Source: Galerina marginata (Eukaryota > Basidiomycota > Agaricomycetes > Agaricales > Galerinaceae). From it: 64,000 bases of DNA. The DNA is taken from the NCBI GenBank assembly GCA_023014335.1, contig JAECYW010000012.1, forward strand, positions 930,001-994,000, written 5' to 3'. The translations under genes and the position numbers were made by a program. Below, in pieces: positions 1 through 13,266 of this stretch; positions within the stretch are counted from its first letter, which is position 1, and every line of letters starts with the position of its first letter. A model generated the notes under the pieces. That model was not told the DNA's origin and did not search any database. It was given only the letters and a program-made list of their open reading frames with translations.

Positions 1-888
1 ACGAAGCAGGTAGCCATATGGGACCAAATTGACCAAGCAGAAAAGGTTGAACCTTGCGGATGAGTCCTTGCCTGGTGTGATCCTGTGTGGACAAGTACAT
101 TCAGTTAATTATAACCTGTTTCAACGAGAGATAACAATCGTTACTTACTGGTGCCCGCAATAAAGCGTGCGGCGACAGTTAAAGCAGGATCGTTGAGTCT
201 TGTCCTCGTATTCCTCTATATACGACAAACAAGCGGACGTGAGCTCCGAGTATACCCTTCCAAGTCTGAACTCACTCGAATAAAACCGGTGCCACTCCTC
301 TGGGAGCGTCTGTTGTAACTTAGGATAGATCCAGGATCGCTTGCGGCTAGCGCCTTGACATTCTTGAAGGTGGAGTTTGCATCCATGATGATCGGAATCG
401 CGAGTGTGAATTCGTACGGACTAGTAAAGAGAGAGGAGGGTGGGTTAAAGCATCGCTCGCGCCCCCGACTGGATATTTATCTGAAACGAAGCCGATGCGA
501 ATGAGAAAGGGCTCTTTGACTATGAGGCTCAACTTACAAGAAGTAAACGCCAAAGACCATCGTAGCATGAGGCTTGACTTACGAGCCAAAGACCATTGAA
601 GCACGACTGTACATCCTTGGCGAGCCACTATAAAGAAAAATGGTGAACCTCAGGCTCCAGATTAAACGTGGCCGATCAGCAACAAACAAGAAGTGTTCAC
701 AAAGTGGACCTGGGTGTTTGGAAGTCCGCTTTAAGGCATGATCGATCGACGATAGGTTAAGTCCTTGTTGGACAAATGAGGTCACGGTTGCGAAACCCTT
801 CTTTTTAAAATCTCGGTAGCCCGTTACGCAGCCCTGTGTTTTTATCTCTCTTTATATCTGGCGCTTGGATTGCAACAGGTGATACACC
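1..888. other. Upstream sequence, no recognisable gene
   Basis: I see no convincing coding region. The short minus-strand frames at 347-785 and 805-1059 have no family resemblance and lack a splice pattern. Around 523-600 there is a degenerate direct repeat of about 40 bp, in which a GAGGCT-ACTTAC block is followed each time by CAAAGACCAT. This stretch should contain the promoter side of the Plavaka element that follows, and possibly its left terminal inverted repeat, but I could not pair it with a right end. Confidence 0.5.
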
Positions 889-3800
889 ATGAAGCGCATG
901 GTCAAGAAAGGTGTCCCGGTCGGCAATAGTTTGCCCTCCCTTCCTATCAGCGTGCATATATGTCAATGCTATGACTGCATTAACAGCTCTTGTATAGACC
1001 CTGCCACTGGTTTTCCTGTTAACGGTTGCCTCGTTTCGACAGAAGAGCTCAGAAAACACGATAGGCTCGCCAGATCTCGTGGGATCGCTTCAGCCAAGTT
1101 AGCTGCAGCGTCGATTGGAATCTCTCCTCCGGAACTAATCCTGCCTACAGTCTTCGGGCTATCGGAATTATTGCAACAACACACAATAAATAGAGACGAG
1201 CAAAGTTCACGACCGACCGAACTATTCCAAGGAATGCCCTCCGCATATTCCCCTCCACTTCACACTCAAAGTTCCCGCATTTCATCTTATCCGAACCCTC
1301 CAGTTTCGCCCAAGATAAAACCGGTATCATCTCGACCATTAACCCAGAAGATCCCGCATCGACTTGCTGTCGATAACACTTTGACGGTTCTTACCAACCT
1401 CCAGAAATCAGCTCAGAACGGTATTAGGTTCGAGGCTTATAAGGACATCAGGTTTTCCGCGCCACCAACCGCCCAATCCAGGCCTTTGGATTCAACCGAT
1501 TTCGATTGTATCTGGAGTTTGGATTCCCAAGTCCCTGCAAACTCACAGCTACAGACTTATCAAGAATGGCTTTATGAGCGCCTTCAGTTCATTTCAAGGT
1601 CACAGAAAACGTACGGCCCGTATTCAACAAAGCTGCGGCTGTTATGTCGTGTTTTGAAGAAGCAATTTGAAGAAGATCTGAAGATTATTGAACGTTCGTT
1701 ATGTGCCGAGTGGGAACGTCAACGTTGGGTTGCGGTGGAGGCGCCTGGCCACTATGTGGACATGAGTTTCGTGGACAGTTTCTCTGTTGCTCTATCTATA
1801 TATGCTAAAATTTTCACTATTTCAGCTGCATACATGGACCGGTCTTCCATGGCCATGAACCCCCTCCTATTGGCATCGTACTTGGTCGTACTGGTTCTTC
1901 ATTTACTCTGCGGACTCTCCATGCAGCACTGCAAATTCCTATTGCAAGCACACGGCGTAATGGCTGATCTCAGCCAAAGTCACGAATTCCAAACCACACC
2001 GCAGAATACAATTCATTTGCCCTCGTCCACGCCGGTAACGGATGTGCGTGCCGTAGAAAAGGCCCTCAAGCTCGAGTCCCCTGCTGATTCATTTGTGTCT
2101 TGTCCAAGATGTCATTTCCTCTACCCCTATCAACATGACAATGGAAGTCTTTTCACTGCTGTTCCAGAAAAATGCACAAACCGGCTCCATCCTGACAGTG
2201 AAAAATGCTCCCGCCGACTCTGGCAAAAACGGAAAAGCGGTGGTGTCATCCACGATCTTCCTACTCGGGAATTTTTGTACCAAGGCATCAAACAATGGGT
2301 TGGGTGGATGTACAGTCGTCCAGATATTGAGAATGTTTTGCAAGAGGATCCAACTACTCGTAGAGAGGTTGATTCTGATGGTCAGGAATTATTTGACATC
2401 TGGGACGCGAAGGTTTTAAGGGAGTTTAGAGGTCCAGATGGGAAATCACCATTCTATCAACAACCTGGAAGCGAAGGTCGCCTGATATTCAGCCTTAATA
2501 TGGATGGCTTCAACCCATATACAAACAAAGAAGCTGGGAAGCAAGTTAAAGTTTGTGGCATTTATATGGTTTGCCTGAACCTCCCTTTGTCTATTCGATA
2601 CAAGGAGGAGAACATGTATCTTGTTGGCATCATCCCTGGCCCTAATGAACCTTCTCTGCATCAGATCAACTACCTCCTAAAGCCCCTGGTTGACGATCTG
2701 GTTGAATTTTGGGATCCTGGCTTCTACTATTCCCATACGAATGCATACCCTGAGGGGAGATGGGTGAGGTGTGCATTCATTCCCCTCGTCTGTGATTTAC
2801 CTGCAGCCAGGCAAATGAGTGGATTTGCCCACTATACTTCAACTCATTTTTGTTCCTTCTGCCATCAAAAACTTGAAGACATCAATAACCTGGACTATGC
2901 TGCATGGAAACCCAAAACAAATGAATTTCACCGAAGGATTGCATGCCAGTGGTTGAATGCCAGGACCCAGGCTGAACGTGAACAAATCTATTCAGAATTT
3001 GGAGTGCGGTGGTCAGAACTTCTGCGTCTGCCCTACTGGGATCCAGTCAAGTTCACAGTCATTGACTCCATGCATGCTTTCTATCTACGTATCCTTTCCC
3101 GGCACTGCCGTGATATTTGGGGCATGGATGCCTCCCTTCCGGATGGTGGTGGACCAACATTTAAAAGACGAAAGAGTGATCCCTCGGAGGCAGAAATGAA
3201 AGAGGCTAACCATATTCTTCGCCACAGCACCAACCCCCAACTAAAGACACTGAAAGTTGAAGCCCTTCGACAACTATGCATGGAAACGACCACACTGGAC
3301 TTCCGGGGTCGTCGGGCAAAACTGTATGAGGAGCTTCTAAAATATGTATGTCATTATGTCCTTTTGCATGATTATGAGTCATCTTATGGGTGTCCCTAGC
3401 GAGTCGAACGAGGCTGGCCTTGCGCAGACCCTAATGCCCCCACTTCTTCAAATCAACCGAGAACCGGAGTGCCATTGCAAGATAACAAACAACGTGAAAG
3501 TACACAGGGTCTGATCAGCATTGATGAAGCCAAATACATATTTCAGTATGCTTCCAAGTCTGCTATAAAACGCCTATCAAAACCAAGCCTGGTCCGCATT
3601 CACGAAGTGCATGTTGGTAATGACAGACACCCTTTCAATTACAGAACTTCTACGAAAACGGAGTTGCGGGAGTTAATTCAAGCAGTGGTAAGCCTATCGC
3701 CTCCAGTCATGTCACATGATGCCCGTAATTGAATCTGCCATTCGAATAGCGAAAAGCCGCAAATATCATCGACCTAAATGAACATCCATTACAGAAAGTT

Positions 3801-5159
3801 AAGGCTTCTCAAAAGGCAACCGCCGTGCTGGGGGAAGATGTCCTGGCAGAAATCCGGCAGATATGGAGCGCACCCGACTACCTTCATGGATGCCCTCTGC
3901 ACCTAAGCATCCTGGCGAGAAAAAATGGGGGAAATTCAAAGCTGGTGATTGGCGAACCTTTGGTTTGGTGCACCTGCCAATAACTCTGATCCGGCTTTGG
4001 GGAAATGAACCAAAGTCAAGCCGCAAACGACAAATGCTTGACAATTACATGCATCTTGTAACGGCCTTAAAACTGGCAACAATGCATAGCATGACGAAAA
4101 ACCGAATCGTCGAATATCAGCGCCACATGCACGCTTACTTGACATCCTTGTTAATCCTTTATCCGAGAACATCAATCTCGCCATATCAGCACCTCTCTTT
4201 GCATTTTGGACAACTCCTAGAGCAATTTGGCCCCACCCACTCCTGGAATTGTTTTTCATTTGAGCGATACAATCACCGAATGCAGCAAATTCCGACAAAC
4301 ATGAAATTTGGTGAGTTCTCTTATTTCTCACTGATATCATTATCTTTCTTATGCTGATGTTAAAACAGGCAAGTTAGAGAAGACAATCTTTCGCCGGTTC
4401 CGGTTATCCCAGCTGATTCGGTCATTCTTCCATGTCTCGTCATTGCCGCAATCTCTTCATGGACTTATTGATAGCTATTGCCAAGTGTTTTCTGCCGATA
4501 AACTTTCTGTCACGAGTGTAGTGGATGATGCACTATCTTTTGACATGTCCTTCAATCCATTGAAAGAGTCTGTCACTTGGGATCAAAGCAAAATGACCCG
4601 CCTTTCCTCGAAGTCCTATAGCTTGCTCAAGCAATGGATTCAGGAAGAAGACCCTCAAATGACCGAAGAAGATATTTCGCCCTTTGTCTTCGTTCGGAAA
4701 CACATCATGTACCTGAAGCAAAGGTTCGCAAGGTCGGACACCTTCAAGAATGACTCACAGGTCCTTTTCAAACAACACAGGCGGTTTCCATTGGAAACTC
4801 CTGTCGACTGGTATGCAGGTTGCATAGACGAACTTTTTTCGCATACCAGGACAAGTGGTTGCGGAGAGCAAGTAACACAAACCTTTGTCGTTATCTCCCC
4901 ATACAAACCGCTGTCACCAAAGTTGACAGTGCACGACCACTACAGAGATTTTCCTCTTGTGGCGAACCAAGCTTTTACCGAACTTCTGGACAAGACTCAA
5001 GTCCTCCTGCCCTTGAACCAAATCATTTGTCACTTTGCATATACTCTGATCGACTTGGAGGGTGGTGGATCAATCATGCATGCCCACCCCCTTGACAAGG
5101 TATGCTTCCTAGCCAATTTATTAATGGCATCGTCGTTGATCGTTTTTATTATGAAGTAA
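889..5159 (+). pseudogene. Plavaka-type (CACTA-related) transposase gene, frameshifted
   Basis: This is a DDE-type cut-and-paste transposase of the Plavaka group, common in basidiomycetes. The first exon (889-3345) encodes an N-terminal Cys-rich finger (residues about 25-36), a second Cys cluster starting at CPRC, the LNMDGFNPY block with a likely catalytic Asp (about residue 538), the CDLPAARQMSGF and HFCSFC blocks, and the IDSMHAFYLRI block (Asp about 725). Introns with clean GT-AG ends and matching phase are at 3346-3399 (54 nt), 3688-3749 (62 nt) and 4311-4368 (58 nt). The later exons carry the family-typical WRTFGLVHLPITLIRLWG and HSWNCFSFERYN blocks. At 3860/3861 the reading frame changes inside EIRQ(D)MERT: one base appears to be missing, with family-like sequence in register on both sides. 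The 3' end near 5159 is approximate because a further intron at 5100 is possible. The copy is close to complete but would not give full-length protein unless the frameshift is a sequencing error. I could not find a convincing pair of terminal inverted repeats. Confidence 0.87.
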
Positions 5160-5724
5160 CTAATTGAAGACATTGCCTGCGATCCATATTTAACTCGCGA
5201 ACATTTTCAACCCATTCACGCATGCTGCATATTACTCGTTTTTGTCCTTACCTGACAGCCACCCCCCTTCCAAAAATTCTAACGATGGATCTTTACAATA
5301 TCTTTGTTGTACGCACTTTCCCAGACAATCAATGCCTGCCATTATTTTAGCTAAACTTTCATATATTATTACGGAACCAGCGGGATTTCCGGCAAGCGGT
5401 CAGTGGAGGTCATTGACTAGATGAGAAGGAACTGCTACGAGAATATTCTTATTTAAGGCCTGGGCGTAAATAACCTGAATAAATATTCAAAGTTGTATGC
5501 AGGTCCACACAACGCAATCTAATCAGAGACAGTAACCTAAGTACTGGATGACAATCTGACATGACATGGCGTCGCCGCGCGCGTGTAAATAGGACTTGCG
5601 GCGACGATTGAGGGTCAGGAGTCGAGGAATGGGTGGAGTGAGCAGGCAGGTAACAGTGGGATGTTGCATTAACGTATACGTACCGAGCTTGATGTGGGCT
5701 AGAAAAAAGGTGAGTACTAAGAAT
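5160..5724. other. Spacer between Plavaka and LINE relic
   Basis: This stretch presumably contains the 3' flank of the Plavaka element. A plus-strand frame at 5596-5886 is antisense to the LINE ORF1 relic and shows no family features of its own. I see no LINE endonuclease or reverse-transcriptase sequence here, so that retroelement is 3'-truncated. Confidence 0.45.
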
Positions 5725-6760
5725 TCAACGAGGATTTCCGTGGCCCAGGTCTATATGACGAAACCCTGCAATGCCTACATGAATAAAGGCGCCTGCTTGA
5801 ATCAGACGCCGAGCCTCCTTTGCATTGTCAAACGCAACACACAGAGATGCAAAGCCCCTCGACACAAAGTCAACCTCCGAAGGTGATGAGTCTAGCCATC
5901 GGAACCGCCCCTGGGAATAGGTGGGGGTGTAGCGCGCGATTGGATTAAATACCAACAAGTCCGCGAAGACGCTTTTCGCATTCAGTGACTTAGGGTGCTG
6001 CTAGCCACTAAATTGACGAAGAGGGACCTTGTGGATCACAACCCGATGCCATGGTTTATCTGGGTAAAAGTCGACGCGATAGGTTTCGGTGAGGCGTAGT
6101 AGGCTGCGTAGTTCGTGTGAGAGGAGGTCGGCGTTGAGGAGCTTGTCGGAAGAAGGTGTAGGTGTCACAAACAAGAGATTTCCTGAACCAGAGAGTTCGG
6201 CCCCTGCGAGCTTGAAGGGATGGTGGCTGAGGACACTCTGGTTCAAAGCAACGCGTGGTGTGAGCTCCTTCACAGTACGACCATGGAAGTCAACTACAAC
6301 ACGGGAGAAGTGAGTTCTCCAAGGTCGAGCAGCCTGAGCAGTACTGGTCTTGGTAGGTGGTCGTGGTTTAGCTGGTTGGCTTTTCGGGATGGCTGTGGTA
6401 GCTTCTGCGTATGTTTTCGTTGGTGGTTGGTTGGACATGACTTGTGCCGAGTGGTCAATTTGCTTTTGTGACGCGAGGGTCCAGGTGTCGCTCCAAGATT
6501 CAGGCAGTCCTGAAACTTGCGGAGAACCTGTTGAGTGTGGGTGGTGTTGACTCTTGAGTTGAGGCATGTCCGGGTCGATGGGAATCAAAGTCTCGACGGT
6601 TGTTGGGACGGCCTGGAGGTGAGAGCTAAGAAGCTCCAGGAGCGCCTGTAGTGAAGCATTAGGCGAAGTCTTGGGCGTGGGGTAGCTTTGCCTCTGGTTT
6701 TCAGTAGTCTTTGACGATGTCGGGGTTCGGGGAGGGGTGTGGACGCGCTTTCGTCACCAG
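5725..6760 (-). pseudogene. LINE ORF1 (Gag-like) relic
   Basis: On the minus strand, 6760 down to 6004 reads as a continuous frame with a TYAEATTAIP segment, a proline-rich linker, and then FSRVVVDFHGR, LTPRVALNQSV and SGSGNLLFVTP. This order resembles the RNA-binding ORF1 of basidiomycete Tad/CRE-like LINEs. A single in-frame TAG at 6001-6003 follows VPLRQFSG, after which the same frame continues to 5725 with FASLCVAFDNAKEARRLIQ, which fits the family's RNA-recognition-like fold. The zinc knuckles expected at the end of ORF1 and the whole of ORF2 are absent. The start is not resolved: the frame stays open upstream of 6588 to at least 6715. I interpret it as a dead 3'-truncated copy. Identity as LINE ORF1 is by pattern recognition only. 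Confidence 0.62.
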
Positions 6761-7036
6761 CTTTTACTTTTTTACCGATCCATTTCGTGTTGTTTGTAAC
6801 CCGATGTTAGGTGGTCTGGAAGTTCGTTTTCGGGTGTAAGTATGAGGCCGTGGAGCCTCCGTAGGACGAGGTCGACAGCCACGCCTTGACGGGGAATCCG
6901 ACTGATCGGGTGTGACATGGCGGTGACCCGAATCTTGTTCACGTCCAGTGTTGCGTAACTTGCGTTAGTGACACACTTTCACTTGCTGTCCCGACTTGCG
7001 AAGAATATCTGCAACAACTGTTTGAGCATAGTTTTT
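6761..7036. other. Spacer, possible 5' part of the LINE relic
   Basis: The minus strand holds short Arg/Pro-rich frames, which would suit the basic N-terminal region of a LINE ORF1, but none joins in frame to the relic below. I see no other feature. Confidence 0.3.
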
Positions 7037-8790
7037 CCAAATCAATCTTATATGCTTATAGAAATGCCATTTTCAGGAATAAATTTCGGTTGACGAAACC
7101 TCTACAGGATGCTTGCGCTGCACTTCACATTTCAGTTCCGAAGAACGCTTGGTATGATTTTTTTTTACAAACTTAAGTTTTGTTACATAGCTTAAAATGT
7201 CTGGTTTACAGGTATGCGGTGCCACGCGACGCTCCCACTTGACCGCGGCAAAGCTGTCAAACTCAAACTGCTGCTTAACCGTCTACTCTCACCGGTGTTG
7301 CATCCTCCACTTGAATAAAAAGTATCCTTGCACAAAGAAGTTGCGTAGAGGAAGACGATGGCGATGACGAAGAGGAAGAGAAACTTGTCAGAGAATTCCT
7401 CGTTGTAGGTGCAGGTGCCGATGAGATCATAGGCCACGGTGAGGATAACGATCTTGATGAGGGCGAAGACGGCGAAGACGTGTGATGTAAAGTCTGAAGC
7501 AGGGGCTCAGGCTTAATGACTCGGAGTACTTCACGGCCCTCTAGACCCGAATTCGACTCGAAGAAACCTAGAGGGCGGAACACAATCGTCGAGCTAGTGA
7601 GATCAAAACACGGCAGGCAATGGTAAAGGCTTGGGAGGTACGTCAAGCAGTGCATCAAAGAAAAGTTACTTACTAATTTCATCACTGCGGAAGGCAGGAT
7701 CAAAGGAAGGATTACACCATCTCTTCCTGTATATTCGGTGCTGGGCGCAGCGCCAAAAGCGTAACAGCAGAGGGGCCGTCATTCCAGGAACGTTTATTGG
7801 TGCAGTACGTTTGTGTTAATTTTTTTGCGCATAACCTTGATCTCAACCTCGCTCCAGTCCAGATTAAAAAGCTTTACTTTCGCCCTTCGTATTCAAAACA
7901 GAGCAGAAGCACGCGATCCATCTCTTCAAAGGCTGCGCCCAGTTACAACCGGGATTTGTTAAAAGGGAGGATGGAGGAGGCGTTGCAAAGTGTCCGAAAG
8001 TATGTTCAAAGGCTCTTGTGAATAACTGATACTCACGTTCTAAATTTCAGTGGACCGGTTCCGGAGGAAGACGCACCAGATATCGTTTCCGATGCATTTC
8101 TTGCTGGAACCACCGAGGACCAGATGGAGAAGATTGGGATAGCATTTTTGATGCATCGTGAATGTAGGTCTAAAATTAATCTCAAAGTTTATCTAGCTAA
8201 TCTGTGGTCTCCAGTACGCTCCTGATTTTCGTGCCTTGCGGCTGGCCAAACTCCAGCCGTACAAATCTCTTCATCCGAATCGAGAGACTGCCATGCCGTC
8301 CATTTTAGGGCTGCAAGGCGAAGAGAAAGCTGGTGCAAGCAAGTAGAGGTATGCGTGCTGTAAGTTATTTCTTCACCATTTCCGATTCCAATAACTCTTA
8401 CATTGAATCCTAGAAAATTAACCCGGTGTATACCGTTTTATTGCCCATTTTTACCCATTAAAATGCCTATTAGGTGCATTCGCGTTCTATTACGACTTTA
8501 TCCATGTTGTCAATATTGGCAAGACAATGGAAATTGACTGTCTGTCAACAAAAGCTGGCGGCAGGTAGGTAGATTACATTTACTTTATATTCTTTTGGTG
8601 CTAAACTTCGAGCATTTCCAGGTTCGCGTTTTACATGGCAAAAATCGTTTACGACATTTACGACACCGTATCATGACCAAAGCCTTTATAATGTTTTGGT
8701 AAAGGCTGTTCCCGCCGGGTTTATTTCGTGGTTGAAGGCGCACCTTCCGCGACATATCCTTGGGTACCGCCAAGAGAAAGTGGGGTAGAT
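7037..8790 (+). other. Unidentified gene-like exon fragments
   Basis: Several plus-strand segments look like exons of one decayed gene. One begins about 7037 and ends at a GTATGA donor near 7152, with a matching CAG acceptor near 7211. An acidic Glu/Asp-rich frame spans roughly 7320-7480. A basic frame around 7537-7622 contains KKPRGRNTIVELVRSKHG. Another lies at 7797-8021 (SYNRDLLKGRMEEALQSVRK), followed by an exon after 8050 (EEDAPDIVSDAFLAGTTED), and there is a fragment near 8645-8788 (GFISWLKAHLPRHILGYRQ). Stops interrupt most junctions. I do not recognise the family. Confidence 0.3.
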
Positions 8791-11355
8791 TTTTAATCGT
8801 TGCTATTTTCTTATCACCTCGAACTCCTTTTCTTCAAGTTTTGATGCGTCAGTCACGTCGCGAATGGGCTGGGTGCGTGGGGAGGCATATTTGATACATA
8901 TCTTCGGAAGGAGGTACGAATGTTTAATTTTATTACTATCCTTCATTCTCATCTTAGTCTGCAACCAGGCCATTCTTGGCGCACATAGATAGAAGACACA
9001 CGAAATTTATGACCCGGTCTGGTGACATGTCCACGTACCTGAAAAGTTTCTGTAGCTCTTGTGTCTAATGGCAGATCTAGAGGAAAATCATGCCGAGATT
9101 GTTGGTAAAAAAGACTTTTCTGGTGCCGCCAACTATATATTGGTCTACGTTATCTTCTTCCGGCGTTATCTCTTCCTGGTATTTTATTCTTCTATTCCTA
9201 CAGGGTTTGCAAATTTGTGCTAATATTGATTTGAAGTGTGGCGCTGCAATCTACTGGAGCGACGGACAGCGGTTCTGTCGCTAACAAAGTCGTTCTGTAT
9301 GATTAAATCCAAAAATTCAACTTAACATCTACCTCTCAATCGCCACTCCAGCCACTATTCCCGCTTGGTATCTAAAGCAATTGTTGTGATACTTTTGACG
9401 GCGACATTCATCCTCCTTTCCTTGCCAGCACAAACACCAAAAGCGCCGAGTCAACGGCAAAAAACCCAAATTGACCTGGTTCTACTTCCTGCAGCTGCAT
9501 TTTGAAACCAAGTATGCCTTTCAGATTGCTAAACATCTAGCTTTTGTATTTCATTTTTTTCCAAGGCGATCCTCAACTTTTCTCGCCACCAATTCTAGGC
9601 AACCAGCAAAAACTGTGCCTGTTGGTGTGTTAGCGAAGATATCTCTGCTTCATCTGGGGTTCAAACCGGAATCAAGCCTTTTTACGCGAAGTCGAGTGCT
9701 ACTTTGTGAAGCCGAACTGGCGCAGCAAACAGATAAGGTGAGTACTTAGAGACCACATGCACTTCCACTGAATCATGGGACCTATAGGCCCGCAAGTCGT
9801 TTTTCTCTGAGGCAGAGTTTCGCAGCGTCTCACCAGGTATAATTCTCGCCGAACCCGAAGCTTTGGAAGACGAGAATCCAAAGCTGAAAGTTCATATAGC
9901 ACCCCACGTTGACGTGGCTGACGCAGCCTCGCCTTTTTTGCCATCGAGTTGACACCTTGCGACCCTTCCGCACCTCCTCAACTTTCTCACGTTTGGGTCG
10001 ATGGTGCAATGTCCAGAACACTCTTGGCGGTGAACATGCCTGTCCCTCGAGCTAGGGCGCCTCTCCTTTAACCGTACACCTGTCCACACGTCTAGTGCCT
10101 GAGGCGACTGGTAAGTCTCGAACTGCCAAACTTCTGGTCTCGTTATCTAGTGTTCATTTAATCTGCCTAGTTTCATCCAAGCCCTCCCTTGATCCGGCTT
10201 GGAAACCCTCATCCAACTTTTCACTGGACGCGAATTAGCCAACTTATTCGGACTTATTTTCGAAGATATGTTGACGAAAAATTCCATATCTACGGTGGAT
10301 GGGAGCACCGTATTACAGCTGCAGGGTTGCTGTTAAGCCGACTCCAGAGTATAAATCAAATTTCATGAAATCGTGGCACCCAACTCGAAATTGGTCCAAA
10401 TCCAACTCCATTCCAAGTCGATCAAAACGTCGACCCAATGCTCCTCTAACATATGCAGACCTCGTTCATGTTTGTTAACTTTGAGAAACCAAGGTCATCC
10501 ACGTGGGAAACATAAAGTATAAAGTTCGAATTGGCCAGCGCATACGTCCCCTCCCACATCTTCCGCGACAACACATAGGGGCACTATCTCCTCGTCCTTT
10601 CTCTGTAAGTCTGTCCTCAACTTCTCATTATATAGGCCCTTACTTTCGTTTTGAAGTATAGGAGTCGTGGACTCGTGGTCGTCCTCTAGGTTCAATTATA
10701 CGTACTCGCTGTTGCGCGCTGCGCCCGCCACCCGCCATACCACGTCGCCGCCTGGATCTCTTCGTGACTTTTGGTGATTTTGGGAAATGCAGGTGTGTGG
10801 CCTGTCTTCTATGGCACGAGTTTCTGTCTCAACATTCATTTCCTCAGGGCCAATTCCCTAACCGCCACTCCCACCCGAGTCTCAGACCATACTCTAACTA
10901 TCACGACGTTTGCCTTCGTGAACCCTATTTGGTGTCACTTGCAGTCATTACTTGGGTTTGGGGTTGGGAGTCCGTATATTTGATATACCCCTTTGTACTT
11001 ATTACCAGTAGTGACAATATACATACCATTACAAAATGGGCATGCACGAACTGCCAGCAGAAAAGGCGCATAAATATTAGAAAAATAACAACCATCAATC
11101 GAGGGATCCAAGGGCATGGCGGACTGAAAGTTTGCTAGTCTTCGAAGGCCTCAAAAATTCAAGACCAATCGATGTTCTATACCTCGTACAGGTAATGATT
11201 AGCTACATCGAACCATCCAAAGTTAAAGAATCAAAGATAACAGAATTTGAAGTGGATATAATCGAGTGCCAGGAGCTAAAAGCCTTCAGTCAGAGGGATG
11301 ACAGCTCTTGAACAATCTGTCACCATATGGTCAACCAAGCTGGCTCAAACCCAAC
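8791..11355. other. No recognisable gene
   Basis: Frames of 60-124 codons occur on both strands (for example 9471-9749 plus and 10764-11138 plus), but none has a recognisable motif, a conserved splice pattern or biased composition. The stretch may be decayed transposon sequence. Confidence 0.4.
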
Positions 11356-11780
11356 CTAGTCTTCCTCCTCCGATCCATCATGTGGGTATGAGTTGCTTGC
11401 AGATTTGGTGTTTTTTCGGTTCCATGATGGGCGACCTGATTCTGAGATTGAAAGAAAACGAGATGGATCTTCAACAAACATTGTCCCTTTGTCAATTTTA
11501 AGCCATTGCCCCCCGGTGCGAATCCAGATCAGCGGATTGGATTTGTCGGATGGCAGGAGGTGGTGGACGTAGAGGTACCCTTCGTCAGGGGCTGGACTGA
11601 GATTTGCAGGGGGACGACCTAGACCCGGAGTCTTCACAGAATAGTAATAACGGACGATGTATTGTGTGTTTCGAATTCTACGCTCGTCATATTTGACGGT
11701 GATGCTCCGCTGAAAAAGCAATTAGCGATGGCCGTCCAAACCTGGTTACCCAAACTGACCTCGGTTTTGGAACCGCTCAT
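11356..11780 (-). CDS. Small hypothetical protein, tentative
   Basis: The minus strand carries a well-behaved frame from about 11720 to 11356. It contains YDERR, IVRYYYSVKTPGLGRPP, DEGYLYVHHLLPSDKS and a Ser/Asp-rich tail ending GSEEED. Upstream is an ATG at 11780 followed by a short exon (MSGSKTEVSL) and a GTAACC donor with a TTTTTCAG acceptor about 41 nt later. The splice phase I infer does not restore the frame exactly, so the 5' exon or the intact state is doubtful. The C-terminal exon has natural-looking composition, but I do not recognise the domain. Confidence 0.28.
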
Positions 11781-12549
11781 ATCCAAATTATCTTTGTCCT
11801 TCGGCTCTGACACTCTACACCAAGGTAGGATCAGCAAGCCAGATAGCAACCAAATCCAACCATCATCTACCCACCTTGGAATGAATGCACTTCCACTCGC
11901 TGTTTCCTAATGTTGTAAAGGTTAGATTTAATGAAGAAGGACCTTTGCAGCAGCTTACCCTGCGACTACTTGAAGATACAGTACTGTGAATTAGGAGTTC
12001 AGCAAAGTGCTGCTGTATCACATTACTGCGGTCAAGAAAAACCTTAGACTTTCCGCTTTTTCATTCAAATCGCGGTCCTGGCTGCGATCTTTACATTCAG
12101 CCTCGTCGAAATCGCGGGAGAATTCCCTCTTCAAAGTCGAAGATATAATTGCGCGGGGTGATGGATTGGATGAGATGGACGGTAATTTGAGGTAGGTGTA
12201 AGGGATTGAGACAGAGGCGCTGGTCGTACTGCGCCCCTGCTCCATTGATCTTAAGTTCGAGCCACTGATAGCTCGCAAGTTGAAAGGCTGGTTTCGCCAA
12301 ATGCTCAATCTAAGTGGGGGTAGAACCAAACAAAGCCAAATCTATTTACGCTGAATAGCCATGAATCAGATATTCCTCCCCTTTACCAACTCTTTACGCG
12401 TTCAAGCTTGTCTGGCTGAAGATGGAAGAATAATAAATAATGAATCCGGGCAATTGGCCGTACATGGTTCGCTAACCTATCGCGAGCTTATCATGAGCGA
12501 ACTGCGGCTGCAGCATTGGCCGACTAAAAAGCTGCTGCCTTGAAGGATG
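11781..12549. other. No recognisable gene
   Basis: Overlapping short frames occur on both strands (for example 12018-12329 minus and 12361-12543 plus). None shows a motif or partner exon that I can support. Confidence 0.35.
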
Positions 12550-12811
12550 ATTACGAAGCGACTGCAGGTGAAGGCAGAAGGGTTCGAGACTGCCAAGGTT
12601 GACGAAGTCGACGCCGTTTTTGGTGATGGCGTCGACCTAATGAGTGCCGACCTCCCGTCTGACAACAGTGCCGGCAAGAGAAGTTGCCCTCTTGAAAAAC
12701 CTCAACAAAAATGTCGACGCCATTAAATTTGAAAAATGGTCAGAAGCAAATAAAGTACATCCTGGCATGTACCTTGTTCCGCCACTACCAAATTCTGCGA
12801 CTGTGATTGAT
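12550..12811 (+). pseudogene. Fragment of an unidentified protein-coding repeat
   Basis: Two plus-strand frames follow each other with an apparent shift near 12680. The first runs through ETAKVDEVDAVFGDGVDLMS. The second contains VALLKNLNKNVDAIKFEKW and HPGMYLVPPLPNSATVID before a stop. Composition on both sides of the shift is protein-like. The fragment lies close upstream of a DUF6589 relic, but I cannot show that it belongs to the same gene. Confidence 0.25.
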
Positions 12812-13266
12812 TAGCACTCATGTTCCTCCTTGTTTGTTTATCTGGGTTCACAGACATGGAAGACATGTTGATAGCTCAGGTCATCCTATATGCAGGTTCG
12901 ATGGCCAAAGGGCCGCCAGCTATGTTCGATACGTGCCTCGATCGAATTCCGATTGTCTTGTGAGATTTACAGTGACTTATAACGGTTTCTCTATATTTAT
13001 GCGGGAATTCTCCACTGCTTGCTCGAACGAAGATTCTCCGACGAGCTATACATTGAAGGTTAAAACATGACCTGAAACGAAGGTTCATGCAAGCGAGATC
13101 CTTACCGATAGCTAGTTTTCGAATGTGGTTCGGGTACAAGAACTCCGAGAGCCACGACTTCGAGCTGAAAAGAGAGCAGGGTAAAAGACAGGGGAAACAA
13201 AAAGAATAAAACGACACAAACTACAAGCGCGGGTGCAATCAATGACAGTAGAATGCTTATCTGTTC
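12812..13266. other. No recognisable gene
   Basis: A minus-strand frame (12876-13217) and a plus-strand frame (12807-13070) overlap here. Neither has features that set it apart from chance. Confidence 0.35.
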
